58,666 nucleotides of DNA, from assembly GCA_902789415.1 (NCBI GenBank), contig CADAOD010000016.1, forward strand, positions 1 to 58,666. Reading direction: 5' to 3'. Of this stretch, positions 8,336 through 17,220 are shown piece after piece. Position 1 is the first letter of the stretch, and each line of letters starts with the position of its first letter. Made by a program: the position numbers and the translations under genes. The notes beneath the pieces were generated by a model. That model worked only from the letters and a program-made list of their open reading frames with translations, did no database searches and was not told the origin of the DNA. This DNA comes from an uncultured Prevotellaceae bacterium (GTDB lineage Bacteria > Bacteroidota > Bacteroidia > Bacteroidales > Bacteroidaceae).

Positions 8336-10674
8336 TTATTCGTTTTTAATACTGTTGACGGGGTTCTCGTTAGCGGCGCGCCAGCTCTGGATGATGATGG
8401 TGGCGAGGGTGATGATGGCGACGGCGAGGAGGGCTGAGGGGAAGAGCCACCAGTAGATAGGTGTGCGCTCAGCGAAGCCCTGAAGCCATTGGTTGCCGAT
8501 ATACCAGGCCAATGGAGCGGCGACGATGAAACTACCGAGGAGCAACCAGATGTAGCGACGAGAGAGCATCGTGAGGATTTCGCCCGTAGATGAGCCCATC
8601 ACCTTGCGGATGCCAATCTCCTTGCGGCGATACTCCGTCTCGAACATCGTCATGCAGAACACACCAATCAGGGTGATGATGAGGCAGATGACAGAAAAGA
8701 CGAGCACCTGACGGATGAAGCGGAACTCCTCCTGATAGGTATTTTCCAATTGCTGATCGAGGAACTTCACATCCGGCTCGTGCTTGGCACCTAACTTCAT
8801 AAAGATGTCCTTGATCTTCTGGCGCATCGCTACCTTGTCGATACCTGCTGCCACGCGGATATTAATCACACCAAGATTGTTGGTCCATCCTTCTTTCAGA
8901 TATTTCTCGCCATAGACAAGGAATACCATCGGCGAATCATTGTTATCAATACGGGTAGAGGCAAAGCGCACGTTACGGCAAACACCTACGACCGTCATTG
9001 ACATCTCCTCATCCAGCAGTTTCTGGTCCATCTTTACCCAGTCCCATTTCTTACGGGCACACTCGTTGATGATCATGACGTCGCCATCGTGCTCGTTGAA
9101 GTCGCGCCCTTCAATCACCTCAATGCCCATCGTGCGGAGATAGTGCCAGTCTACGGGTAGAGCCGTGAACTGCACCTGATGATTCTTGTCACCACGTCCC
9201 CAACCCATATATCTGTCGCCAGTTCCCAGAGAGAACTGCGAATAGGCCACATCAACCACCCCCGTCTGCTGCATCAGCTCCGAGCGCAGGGCATCCTGCT
9301 TGTCTAACAGTTCCCAAGTATTCGCATACAGAATCTCGTCCTTGTCGTAACCATAGTCGGAGTTGAAGATGTAGTGGCTTTGCAGATAGAGGATGCCGAT
9401 ATAGACCACCATCACGCTGGTGATAAGGAACTGCAGACAAAGCAATAAGGTGCGCAGTTGGCGCCCCTTAGGCGTGAGACCGAAGGAACCTTTCAGGACG
9501 AGTGCAGGTTGGAAACTGGTTGCATAGAAAGCTGGATAGACACCAGCAACGATACCTACAAAAATGGCTGCCAAACAAAGACACACCAATAGCAATGGAT
9601 GATCGACTAAGGCAATGCTGCCAACGGTGAGTTCGCTAATGAATGGCCACTGCGACAACAGATAGCTGACTATGACTGCCAACAGAAATGCTAAAAGCGA
9701 AGTACATACAGACTCAGCGACAACGCCCAGGCGGAGCGATGACACAGAACTGCCCAACACGCGACGTGTGTTGATGCTCTTGATACGCATCGGACTCTCA
9801 GCCAGCGTGAAGTTCAGAAAGTTGATGGCAGCGATTATCAGCACCAAGAGGCACGAAAGTTGGAGAATCCAGTCAACAGCCTTGTTACCTCTGTCATGCT
9901 CAGGGTCAACACCTGCGAACCAAGTCTCTGTGATGGGTTGCAGGAGCAGGTTGAGACTTTCTTTCGTTTTTCCCTCATCCCATTGATCCTCAGCACCATG
10001 TTCGATGTACATCTGATGCATCTTCTCTACCAACGGGGTTAGAATCTGTTGTTTGGCTTTCTCCGTATCCATCTGCTCCCTCAAGCGCAGATAGCAGTTA
10101 TAGTTGTAGTTCTGGAAGTTTCCCTCATTCTCGTCTCCCATACAGCCATAGACGTAATTGTCGATGATGCTGTTGTCAGGAAAATCTTCATAGACACCTC
10201 TCACAACAATGCTGTCCTTGTCGTTCCACATACAGCGCCCCGCCACTTGCGTAGTCCCAAAATACTTTACGGCTACTGAGGCAGGAATGATCAGTCCTTT
10301 CTGGTCACCATCCTTCCAACCGAGTTTGCCGTCGAGCAGGCGTGGAGCCATAGTTTTCAGCGCATCATTGCTAACCATACAAGACTTAAATGTAAACTCA
10401 GTACCGTCTTTCGTAAAGCGACTATCATTCTGCCAACACTGCAGCAAGGCCATACCTTCCACCTGAGGCAACTTAGCCAACTCGTCTGCCAAGAAGCGGT
10501 TTACATTCGACTGCCACTTGCTGTGGTCAAACATCGCAGGCACTTCCACGCGATAAAGCCTTGCGTCAGGAAGAGATAGCAGGCTGCGAAGGCTACCGTG
10601 AGTCCGATGAAGTTGAGCACTGTCGCCGTCTTGAAGCGACGCGCCATATAAAGCATATTTCTGAATACGTCCAT
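8336..10674 (-). pseudogene. MacB/FtsX-type efflux permease with deletion and frameshift near its N-terminus
   Basis: The gene starts at 10674 with MDVFRNMLYMARRFKTATVL, continues into a first membrane helix (FIGLTVAFAACYLFLTQ) and then loses frame near 10555. The remainder, from RLYRVEVPAMFDHSKW in another frame, runs 730+ residues with a periplasmic domain, three central helices, a second periplasmic domain and three C-terminal FtsX helices (MFETEYRRKEIGIRKVMGSS is the FtsX signature). Compared with relatives, roughly 15-20 residues after the first helix are missing, and the deletion is not a multiple of three. Translation could restart at 10549, but then the first membrane helix would be lost. 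It is the third gene of the tolC-hlyD-permease operon. Confidence 0.75.
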
Positions 10675-10683
10675 ATCTTTTGG

Positions 10684-11937
10684 TTATTTGATGACTAATA
10701 CTTCGTTGTCTTTAAATGCTTCGTAACCACTGGTCACGACTCGCTCGCCAGGCTCCAAACCTTCAAGAATCTCGTAGTACTGAGGGTTCTGGCGACCCAC
10801 ACGGATGTTACGGCGATAGGCCTTCGAGCCGCTCTTGTCGAGTACAAATATCCACTGGCCACCGGTGGTCTGGAAGAAGGTGCCGCGAGGAATGATGATG
10901 GCCTGCTCGGGCTGGCCCAGTTCGAGGTCGATATAATAGGTCTGACCAGAACGGATATTCTCAGGACGCGCACCCTTGAAGATGAAATCGCAGCGGAACT
11001 TACCATCGCGCACCTCAGGATAAACCTTGCGCACCTGCAACTGGTACTGCTTGTCGCCACGGGTAAAGGTAGCGGTAAGACCTGGACGAACGCGGTCGAT
11101 ATAATGCTCGTCGATGCTGGCCTGCACCTTGTAGTCAGAGAGGTCGTTCAACTGACCAATTTTCTGTCCAGGCTGAATGCTCTGTCCTAACTCCACATCG
11201 AGCAGTCCCAGCTCGCCATCGATAGCCGAGCGGATTTCCAGCTTATCCTTACGCTGGCGAACCAATACCACGTTCTTACGCATGTTCTGCAGATTGTCCT
11301 CCATCTGGTCCATCTGAACGGTGCGATAGATAGAGTCCTGCTTCAGGCGCTTGGTAATGAGCGAGCGCTTCTTGGCAGAGAGCTGGTAATCCTCCTGCGA
11401 CTTGATGTAATCCTCCTTGCTAATCAGTTTCTCGGCATACAGACGCTTGTTCTGATCGTAGGTGCGCTGTTTGCGATGGGTATCCATATCCAACTGTGCC
11501 TGCTCGGTCTGGTTGTTCAGTCGGTCCTGTTGCATAGCCACCTGGGTGTTACGCAGCAGGTTCTGCTTCTCGGCCAACTCAGCCTCAGCATTCAGGATCT
11601 GCAGGTCGAGGTTCGAGTTGCTCAATCGAACAATCACATCGCCCTTATGCACCATCGTACCTTCTTCAACCACCTTCTCCATCACAATACCACCTTCTTC
11701 GGGCGAAATCTGAACGATCTGGATGGGCAGCACCTGACCGTTGGTTCGCACATAGTCCTTAAACTCGGCACGCTGCACGTCGTTGATGGTTATCTCGTCT
11801 CTGCTCACCTTGAGCGTCGAGGCATGGTTGCCAAAAATCAGCCAAGCTAACATGACTAACAACAAACTACCGCCTGCGGCGTATGGCCAATACTTCTTAA
11901 GTTGCTGACTCTTAGTTTTTTCAATTACTCTGTCCAT
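10684..11937 (-). CDS. HlyD/MacA-type periplasmic adaptor of an efflux pump
   Basis: The 417-residue protein has a single N-terminal membrane helix (about 17-35, YAAGGSLLLVMLAWLIFG). A first half-lipoyl segment at about 65-100 (PIQIVQISPEEGGIVMEKVV) leads into a long alpha-helical hairpin at about 105-225. A second lipoyl half (IDGELGLLDVELGQSIQPGQ) is followed by beta-barrel and membrane-proximal domains ending in ILEGLEPGERVVTSGYEAF. This is the standard order for membrane fusion proteins that bridge inner-membrane MacB-type permeases to TolC. The start overlaps the tolC 3' end by 13 bp, showing translational coupling. Confidence 0.9.
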   Translation of the reverse strand: MDRVIEKTKSQQLKKYWPYAAGGSLLLVMLAWLIFGNHASTLKVSRDEITINDVQRAEFKDYVRTNGQVLPIQIVQISPEEGGIVMEKVVEEGTMVHKGDVIVRLSNSNLDLQILNAEAELAEKQNLLRNTQVAMQQDRLNNQTEQAQLDMDTHRKQRTYDQNKRLYAEKLISKEDYIKSQEDYQLSAKKRSLITKRLKQDSIYRTVQMDQMEDNLQNMRKNVVLVRQRKDKLEIRSAIDGELGLLDVELGQSIQPGQKIGQLNDLSDYKVQASIDEHYIDRVRPGLTATFTRGDKQYQLQVRKVYPEVRDGKFRCDFIFKGARPENIRSGQTYYIDLELGQPEQAIIIPRGTFFQTTGGQWIFVLDKSGSKAYRRNIRVGRQNPQYYEILEGLEPGERVVTSGYEAFKDNEVLVIK

Positions 11938-13259
11938 ATTGTTTCACCTTTATAATATCTTACTAATTGTTCCTTTACCATAGCCATCAACTGACACTGC
12001 AGCAGGGTTGCTTTTGAGTTGAGTAGCTGTGCCGACGTAGTGTGCACGTCGATGGCTGTAGAGAGGCCCTCTTCAAACTGGCGACGGGTGAGCTGATAGC
12101 TCAGCGAGTCGGCCTGCACCTTCTTCTCCATCTGTATGGTCTGCTTCTGATAGCCCTGCCAGTCCTGCCAAGCCTCGCTACTCAGTTTGGTCAGTTCCAG
12201 TTGTTTCTGGTCGTAAGCCTCCTGGGCAATCTTGTAGTTGTTCTTGGCCTTGCGAATGCTGGTAAGGGTTTGCAAACGGTTGAACAGGGGGATGTTGAGT
12301 GATACACCCAGATACTCACCCATATTGTTCTTCATCTGGTTGCGGAAAGTCTCTGCGGCATCGTTATGCAACGTTTTGTAATAAGTGGTGCTCAGACCCG
12401 CACTGAGAGAGAGTGATGGATAAAGAGAAGCGCGAGCCTGATGCCACTCATGTTTCGATGCCTGCATGCGATAGCGGGCCACCTGAAGTTCTGGATGGCG
12501 CTCGTTATCCAGATTTTTTTCCCACGTTGGGAATGAATTGTTCCCACACTGGGAATCAAATGTTCCCACGTTGGGAATATATTCCAGGCTCAGACTATCA
12601 CTCAAAGGATAGTTCATGGCCTTTTTCAGTTCCAATATAGCCGAGGCATAAAGGTTCTGCTGGCGTGTCAGTTCGTAATCGGCCTCAGCCTGTTGCGATT
12701 CCACCTGAGCCACATCAGCAGCACTCTTTCGCCCCACCTCTTCAAGCACTTTTACCTGCTTGAGCAACAACAACGTCTCTTCTACTTTCTCTTCGGCCAT
12801 TTTTACTAATCCATCGTAATAAGCCACGCTGGTATAGGCCTGCAACACGTCGAGAGCTGTCTGATCCTGACGCTGACGCAGACTGGCGCGTCCCATCAGT
12901 TCGCTAGCCTTAGCGGCCTTGAGGGCATACAGGCGACTGAATCCGTCGAATACTGGCAACGACGCCGAGAGCGAATAGCCATTATAAAAGGTACTCACAT
13001 CGGTATAGCCGTTGGTCTCAGGGTCGATGGCACGACCAAAATTATACTGGGCACCGATACCTGCATCTACGTAAGGCAGGAAATTACCGATAGCACCAGT
13101 CTTAGATGCCTGATAGTTGTCGAGTTCCAACTCGGCCTGCTTTACCTCGTGGTTATGCTGCACCGCATACTGCATGCATTGCTGCATGGTCATCTGTTGC
13201 GCCCGAACCGAATTCAAACACAGAGATACAGAGATACAGAGGATGATCGACTTTTTCAT
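11925..13259 (-). CDS. TolC-family outer-membrane efflux channel
   Basis: The 444-residue protein has a signal peptide (MKKSIILCISVSLCLNSVRA) and two OEP repeats rich in long helices (MQQCMQYAVQHNHEVKQAEL; ALKAAKASELMGRASLRQRQ). The barrel segment GAQYNFGRAIDPETNG is a common Bacteroidetes TolC motif. It opens the efflux operon with hlyD and a permease. Between the two halves the gene carries a 59-bp insertion of three palindromes (12519-12577), read in frame as NVGTFDSQCGNNSFPTWE, which looks like a foreign low-conservation loop. The divergent promoter is shared with the response-regulator gene. Confidence 0.9.
   Translation of the reverse strand: MKKSIILCISVSLCLNSVRAQQMTMQQCMQYAVQHNHEVKQAELELDNYQASKTGAIGNFLPYVDAGIGAQYNFGRAIDPETNGYTDVSTFYNGYSLSASLPVFDGFSRLYALKAAKASELMGRASLRQRQDQTALDVLQAYTSVAYYDGLVKMAEEKVEETLLLLKQVKVLEEVGRKSAADVAQVESQQAEADYELTRQQNLYASAILELKKAMNYPLSDSLSLEYIPNVGTFDSQCGNNSFPTWEKNLDNERHPELQVARYRMQASKHEWHQARASLYPSLSLSAGLSTTYYKTLHNDAAETFRNQMKNNMGEYLGVSLNIPLFNRLQTLTSIRKAKNNYKIAQEAYDQKQLELTKLSSEAWQDWQGYQKQTIQMEKKVQADSLSYQLTRRQFEEGLSTAIDVHTTSAQLLNSKATLLQCQLMAMVKEQLVRYYKGETIWTE
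12519..12577. repeat. Three 15-bp palindromes at exact 22-bp period inside tolC
   Basis: TTCCCACGTTGGGAA occurs at 12519-12533 and 12563-12577, with TTCCCACACTGGGAA at 12541-12555. Starts are 22 bp apart, and the seven bases between the palindromes vary. The block stays in frame with tolC and adds a linker between its two helical repeats. Confidence 0.85.
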
Positions 13260-13286
13260 ATCGCGTTAATTTGATTTTTTCTGATG

Positions 13287-13317
13287 CAAAGATAGGGTAA
13301 TATCTATTACCAACCAA
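13287..13317 (-). promoter_or_regulatory. Promoter of the tolC efflux operon
   Basis: On the minus strand TATCTTTG (13287-13294) stands 19 bp from TTGG (13314-13317), close to the Bacteroidota -7/-33 consensus. The operator block at 13341 begins 47 bp upstream of the -7 box. Confidence 0.65.
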
Positions 13318-13340
13318 GCAAAAAGTGGTATCTGAGCGCG

Positions 13341-13400
13341 GATTGTCTAAAAATTATACACCCATATGTATGACTTTTAGACAGAAAGTCGTATCTTTGC
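13341..13400 (+). promoter_or_regulatory. Operator and promoter of the response-regulator gene, shared with tolC
   Basis: A 40-bp dyad has outer arms TGTCTAAAA (13345-13353) and TTTTAGACA (13376-13384), and inner arms ATACA (13357-13361) and TGTAT (13368-13372). The rightward -7 box TATCTTTG is at 13393-13400 with no TTTG at -33. The left part matches 1623-1657. Such interrupted dyads suit a dimeric Fis-type regulator; autoregulation together with control of the efflux operon is inferred. Confidence 0.65.
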
Positions 13401-13416
13401 ACCAAAATTACAAATT

Positions 13417-13944
13417 ATGAATAAATACGGAACCATACTCATCGTAGATGATAACGCGGCCATCCTTACCGCTATGCGTTATCTGCTTGACGGCACTTTC
13501 GAACAGGTGCTGACAACCACTAACCCCGATGACATCCTGAAACTGATGGCCCAGCAAACCATCGACATCGTAGTACTCGACATGAACTTTACCCTTGGTG
13601 TAAACAACGGTAACGAGGGCTTGTTCTGGCTTCGCACCATCCGCAAACAGCACCCACGAACACCCGTTATCCTGCTTACCGCCTACGCTGATATCAACCT
13701 GGCTGTTAAGGGACTGAAGAACGGCGCCGCCGACTTTATCACCAAGCCTTGGGATAACGACGAACTGCTACGCAAACTGAAGGATGTGCTGGATATGCAG
13801 AACGAAATCGTCAGTCTCGACGAGGTGGAGCAGGAGCATATCCGTCGCACTATCGACCACTGTCATGGAAATCTCACTCAAGCCGCCCAGTTGTTGGGCA
13901 TCACCCGTCAGACTCTTTACAACAAGATGAAACGACTTAGTTAG
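13417..13944 (+). CDS. Response regulator, receiver plus Fis-type helix-turn-helix, no AAA+ domain
   Basis: The 175-residue protein has a receiver domain at 1-125 with the acidic pair D11/D12, phospho-acceptor D55 (VVLDMN), the LLTAYAD switch threonine and the lysine in ITKPWDN. A C-terminal HTH_8 domain follows at about 130-173 (HIRRTIDHCHGNLTQAAQLL, then GITRQTLYNKMKRL). The central sigma-54 AAA+ ATPase of NtrC relatives is absent, so it is of the PrrA/RegA layout and probably works with the housekeeping sigma. The kinase gene follows 30 bp downstream. The tolC-hlyD-permease operon diverges from it, and a matching operator lies before the permease at 1541. Confidence 0.9.
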   Translation: MNKYGTILIVDDNAAILTAMRYLLDGTFEQVLTTTNPDDILKLMAQQTIDIVVLDMNFTLGVNNGNEGLFWLRTIRKQHPRTPVILLTAYADINLAVKGLKNGAADFITKPWDNDELLRKLKDVLDMQNEIVSLDEVEQEHIRRTIDHCHGNLTQAAQLLGITRQTLYNKMKRLS

Positions 13945-13974
13945 TTGATAGTTGACAGTTGATAATTGACAGTT

Positions 13975-14853
13975 ATGGTTACCTTGTATATTATAATAGG
14001 TGTGGTATTGGTAGTGTTGGTGATAGCCATTGTGCACCACCAGCATAAGTTACGATTGCGTGCCCACATCATGAAGGAGGCCATTCGTAATCAGGACTTC
14101 TCGTTCCGCCTGCCCACCAACAATCTGTTACCTGGCGAGCGTGCCATGCAGGAAGCGCTCAACGAGCTGGGCGAGAATATCCGTCAACAGATGAACAAGA
14201 ACGAGGTAGAATCGTGGGAACGATTAACCCGTGTGCTTACCCACGAGATGATGAACGCCACGGCACCTATCACCAGCATCAGTCAGTCGTTACTGAGCCG
14301 TCCCGACGTAAAGGGCACACTCCTCGAAGATGGTATCAAAGCCATCTACGATACCTCGCGCCATCTGAGCGATTTTGTAACCAACTATCGTAAGATGTCG
14401 GAACTCGAAAAGCCAGTCCTTTCCGAAGTGTCCCTGCGCCCCATGCTCGATGAATTGTGTAACACCTATCAGCAATTGTCGTGGACCATCAACGTACCTG
14501 CCGATACTATCTTAAAAGCCGATAAGGGAATGCTGCGACAGATATTGATGAACCTCATCAAGAACGCTGTCGAGGCCGAGGCCACCAAGATTATCATTGA
14601 ACTCACCAACCAACCATCACCTAACACCCAACACCCATCACCCAAAACCCTACTTATCGGCAACGATGGCAGTCCTATTCCAGCCGAAAACCGCCAATCG
14701 CTGTTTGTGCCATTCTTTACCACCAAGCGCACAGGTAGCGGTATCGGCTTGTCGTTAAGCCGACGAATGATGATACAACAAGGTGGCATGCTGGATCTGG
14801 CAGAAAAGAATCTACCAGGTTGTCATGTTACGTTTGTACTCTCCTCAATCTGA
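13975..14853 (+). CDS. Sensor histidine kinase
   Basis: The 292-residue protein has one N-terminal membrane helix (about 2-20, VTLYIIIGVVLVVLVIAI), almost no periplasmic part, a linker, an H-box (LTHEMMNATAPI, H90) and an HATPase domain with N-box NLIKNAVEAEA, a GNDGSPI D-box and TGSGIGLSLSRRM G-box. It pairs with the preceding response regulator. ATG 13975 is preferred to a TTG 9 bp upstream. Inside the ATPase domain a Pro/Asn/Ser/Thr/Gln-rich stretch (NQPSPNTQHPSPKT, DNA near 14608-14650) looks like an in-frame intergenic-type repeat. The gene ends in a 31-bp tail-to-tail overlap with the helicase gene. Confidence 0.9.
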   Translation: MVTLYIIIGVVLVVLVIAIVHHQHKLRLRAHIMKEAIRNQDFSFRLPTNNLLPGERAMQEALNELGENIRQQMNKNEVESWERLTRVLTHEMMNATAPITSISQSLLSRPDVKGTLLEDGIKAIYDTSRHLSDFVTNYRKMSELEKPVLSEVSLRPMLDELCNTYQQLSWTINVPADTILKADKGMLRQILMNLIKNAVEAEATKIIIELTNQPSPNTQHPSPKTLLIGNDGSPIPAENRQSLFVPFFTTKRTGSGIGLSLSRRMMIQQGGMLDLAEKNLPGCHVTFVLSSI

Positions 14854-16256
14854 GTGGTAGGCCAGTTTACCAAAAACAGTTTTTCGGTAGCACGTGTAAA
14901 AGCGGTGTAAAGCCAGTGTATATAGTCGGGCGTCAACATATCGTCCGTCATATAACCTTGGTCGATATACACATGCGCCCATTGTCCGCCCTGTGCCTTA
15001 TGACAGGTAACGGCATAAGCAAACTTTATCTGCAGGGCATTAAAGTATTTATCTTTCTTCAGTTGCTTGATGCGGTCGGCCTTCAGGGGGATATCTGCAT
15101 AATCCTCCATTACCGCATTATACAGTTGTTCCTGTTGTTCGCGCGACAGAGCGGGCGATTCGGTTGTGAGCGAATCAAGAATCACGGTAGCCGTGAGTTC
15201 GTAGCTATCGTAATCGGGTAGCGTCATCGTCACATCAGCAAAGCGGAACCCGAACAGTTCTTGTACATTACGCACACGCTGCACCACAGCGATATCGCCG
15301 TTGGCCAGGAACGATATCTCCTTGGATTGTTCAGTCCAATAATAGTTATTCTTCACAATCATCAGTTGGTCGCCACGACACAGTTCGTCTTCGCGATCCA
15401 ACACCGTATTGCGGATACCCTGATTGTAGATGTTAGCGCGCTTGTTACTACGGGTAATCACCATCGTCTCGTCCATCCCCACTCGACTATAGCTGGTGGC
15501 CAACGATTCTATCAGTTCATCGCCTGGCACACGCACAATATCAGCAAAGCCCTGGAATCGGATTTTGGGCAGAACCCAATCGTCAATTAGTGTTCTGATG
15601 CGGGTAGCATTCCAAAGGATACCAGAATCTTCACTTTGGCGCAACACCTGATTCAGGTCGCACTCGTACACCTTCATACCGTAGGCACGCAGCACATCGC
15701 TCATCAGCGCCGGACTCTCATCCTCGCCCACAGGTGGCAACTGGGCCTTATCGCCCACCAACACCATACGACAATTAGCACCGTTATACACAAACTGCAT
15801 CAGGTCGTCCAACAGGCATCCGCTACCAAACGCGCTCTCGCCATAGCCTTGGTTGGCAATCATCGAGGCCTCATCAATCATAAATAAGGTATCGCGATTA
15901 TTGTTGAAGTTCAGATTAAAGGAGGATATATCGCCTGCCGATTTCTGACGATAGATACGACGATGGATGGTGTAAGCCGAATGACCGGCGTTGAGTGCAA
16001 ACACCTTTGCCGCACGGCCCGTTGGGGCCAACAGAATCATCTTCTGTTTCAACACATTCATCGCCCTTACGATGGCACCCGCCAAGGTGGTTTTACCCGT
16101 ACCTGCCGAACCACGCAGAATCATCACCACATGGTCGTCGCGATCGGTCATAAAGAGCGAGAACACGTCGATGGCGTGCTCTTGTTCGGCCGTAGGCACC
16201 ATGCCCATAGCCTCCCGAATGCGGTATTTAAACTCGTCGATAAGCATTTCGGCCAC
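14823..16256 (-). CDS. SF1 ATP-dependent DNA helicase, RecD-like
   Basis: The 477-residue protein has Walker A GSAGTGKTT (49-57), Walker B MIDEAS (127-132), motif III LVGDKAQLPPVGED, and a C-terminal UvrD_C_2-type motif AYAVTCHKAQGGQW followed by WLYTAFTRATEKLFLVNW (motifs V and VI). This is the usual short Bacteroidetes RecD/Dda-like helicase, not a RecBCD subunit, because no RecB or RecC partners are present. The role is probably in repair or replication restart. It stands alone and its 3' end overlaps the convergent kinase gene. Confidence 0.85.
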   Translation of the reverse strand: MAEMLIDEFKYRIREAMGMVPTAEQEHAIDVFSLFMTDRDDHVVMILRGSAGTGKTTLAGAIVRAMNVLKQKMILLAPTGRAAKVFALNAGHSAYTIHRRIYRQKSAGDISSFNLNFNNNRDTLFMIDEASMIANQGYGESAFGSGCLLDDLMQFVYNGANCRMVLVGDKAQLPPVGEDESPALMSDVLRAYGMKVYECDLNQVLRQSEDSGILWNATRIRTLIDDWVLPKIRFQGFADIVRVPGDELIESLATSYSRVGMDETMVITRSNKRANIYNQGIRNTVLDREDELCRGDQLMIVKNNYYWTEQSKEISFLANGDIAVVQRVRNVQELFGFRFADVTMTLPDYDSYELTATVILDSLTTESPALSREQQEQLYNAVMEDYADIPLKADRIKQLKKDKYFNALQIKFAYAVTCHKAQGGQWAHVYIDQGYMTDDMLTPDYIHWLYTAFTRATEKLFLVNWPTTQIEESTNVT

Positions 16257-16276
16257 AAAGGTACGATTTTTTTGGC

Positions 16277-16301
16277 ACGGATTACACGGATTTCACGGAT
16301 T
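16277..16301. repeat. Threefold CACGGATT direct repeat
   Basis: CACGGATT recurs three times in about 25 bp, separated by single bases, upstream of the small gene at 16324. A -7 box TAATTTTG follows at 16307-16314, so the repeat covers the region where a -33 element would lie. Similar short repeats are common between Bacteroidota genes. Confidence 0.6.
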
Positions 16302-16323
16302 TTTATTAATTTTGCACCCAGAT

Positions 16324-16419
16324 ATGCATATCAATAATAAATTAGTGAATATTGTGCTGGCTGTGATAGCTGCGTGCTTGCTTGCGCTGTGCGTGGCCAG
16401 TGTGATGAACGTGAAGTAG
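16324..16419 (+). CDS. 31-residue single-helix membrane peptide
   Basis: An ATG at 16324 opens 31 codons that encode one hydrophobic helix (NIVLAVIAACLLALCVASVM) with a short polar N-terminus (MHINNK) and a C-terminal Lys. The TAG stop at 16417-16419 abuts the ATG of the DUF3822 gene at 16420. A good -7 box TAATTTTG lies just upstream (16307-16314), so the peptide is the first gene of the operon with DUF3822 and rsmD. Family and function are unknown; the length is below usual gene-calling limits. Confidence 0.6.
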   Translation: MHINNKLVNIVLAVIAACLLALCVASVMNVK

Positions 16420-17220
16420 ATGGACGCGAAGACTACAATCATACGCATAGGGCGCAACACGCTCTCATTCACCGCACTCGATGTTGCCAACACCGAGCGC
16501 CCCATCGACTATCGTCCGTACGTGGTTCGTGGCGGTATCTCGATGTCGGCCAATCTGCGCGAGGCATTCAAGACAGGCGACTATGTAGACGAGGATACTG
16601 CCAAGGTTTTTATCATGGTAGATACCCCTTCGTTATTGGTACCCATCGAGCAATTCGACGAGAACGATATGGAGGCGCTCTTTTCGTATTCGTACCCTCC
16701 TGGTCAGGAAAAGCGTGTAATACTGTACAACGTATTGCCCGACCTGAAGGCCGTTTGCGTCTTCGCCATCAACAAGAATCTGGATACGGTTATCAAGGAC
16801 CGTTTTGAGAGTGGCTATAACTTTGTGCATGCCCTTACACCAGTTTGGCGCCAGCTGCATCAGCGTAGCTTTACAGGTCATCGCAACAAGCTGTATGGCT
16901 ACTTCAACAGCAAGAAGCTTCACATCTTCAGTTTCCAGCAGAACCGCTTTAAGTTCTGCAACACGTTTGATGCCGCCCATGCACACGATGCTCTTTACTA
17001 TCTGATGTATGTGTGGAAGCAACTGCGACTGGAGCCTGAGCACGACGAACTGCATATCTTAGGCAACATACCCGAAGAGGAGTGGTTGCTGCAGGAGTTG
17101 AAACGATTCCTGCACAACGCCTACCTGATTAATGCCACGGCCGAATTCCCCGATTCGCCTGCTACCAGCATCAAGGGTATGCCCTACGATTTAGTAACCT
17201 TTATATCACGCGGACGATGA
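16420..17220 (+). CDS. DUF3822 family protein
   Basis: The 266-residue protein fits DUF3822, a Bacteroidetes family usually found directly before rsmD. It has an ASKHA-like layout: FTALDVANTERPIDYRPYVV in the first half and a repeated half beginning with a similar strand (KLYGYFNSKKLHIFSF), ending in an acidic/aromatic helix. No catalytic motif is obvious. Its start follows the small peptide gene without a gap and its stop overlaps rsmD by 4 bp, so the three are co-translated. Molecular role is unknown. Confidence 0.8.
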   Translation: MDAKTTIIRIGRNTLSFTALDVANTERPIDYRPYVVRGGISMSANLREAFKTGDYVDEDTAKVFIMVDTPSLLVPIEQFDENDMEALFSYSYPPGQEKRVILYNVLPDLKAVCVFAINKNLDTVIKDRFESGYNFVHALTPVWRQLHQRSFTGHRNKLYGYFNSKKLHIFSFQQNRFKFCNTFDAAHAHDALYYLMYVWKQLRLEPEHDELHILGNIPEEEWLLQELKRFLHNAYLINATAEFPDSPATSIKGMPYDLVTFISRGR

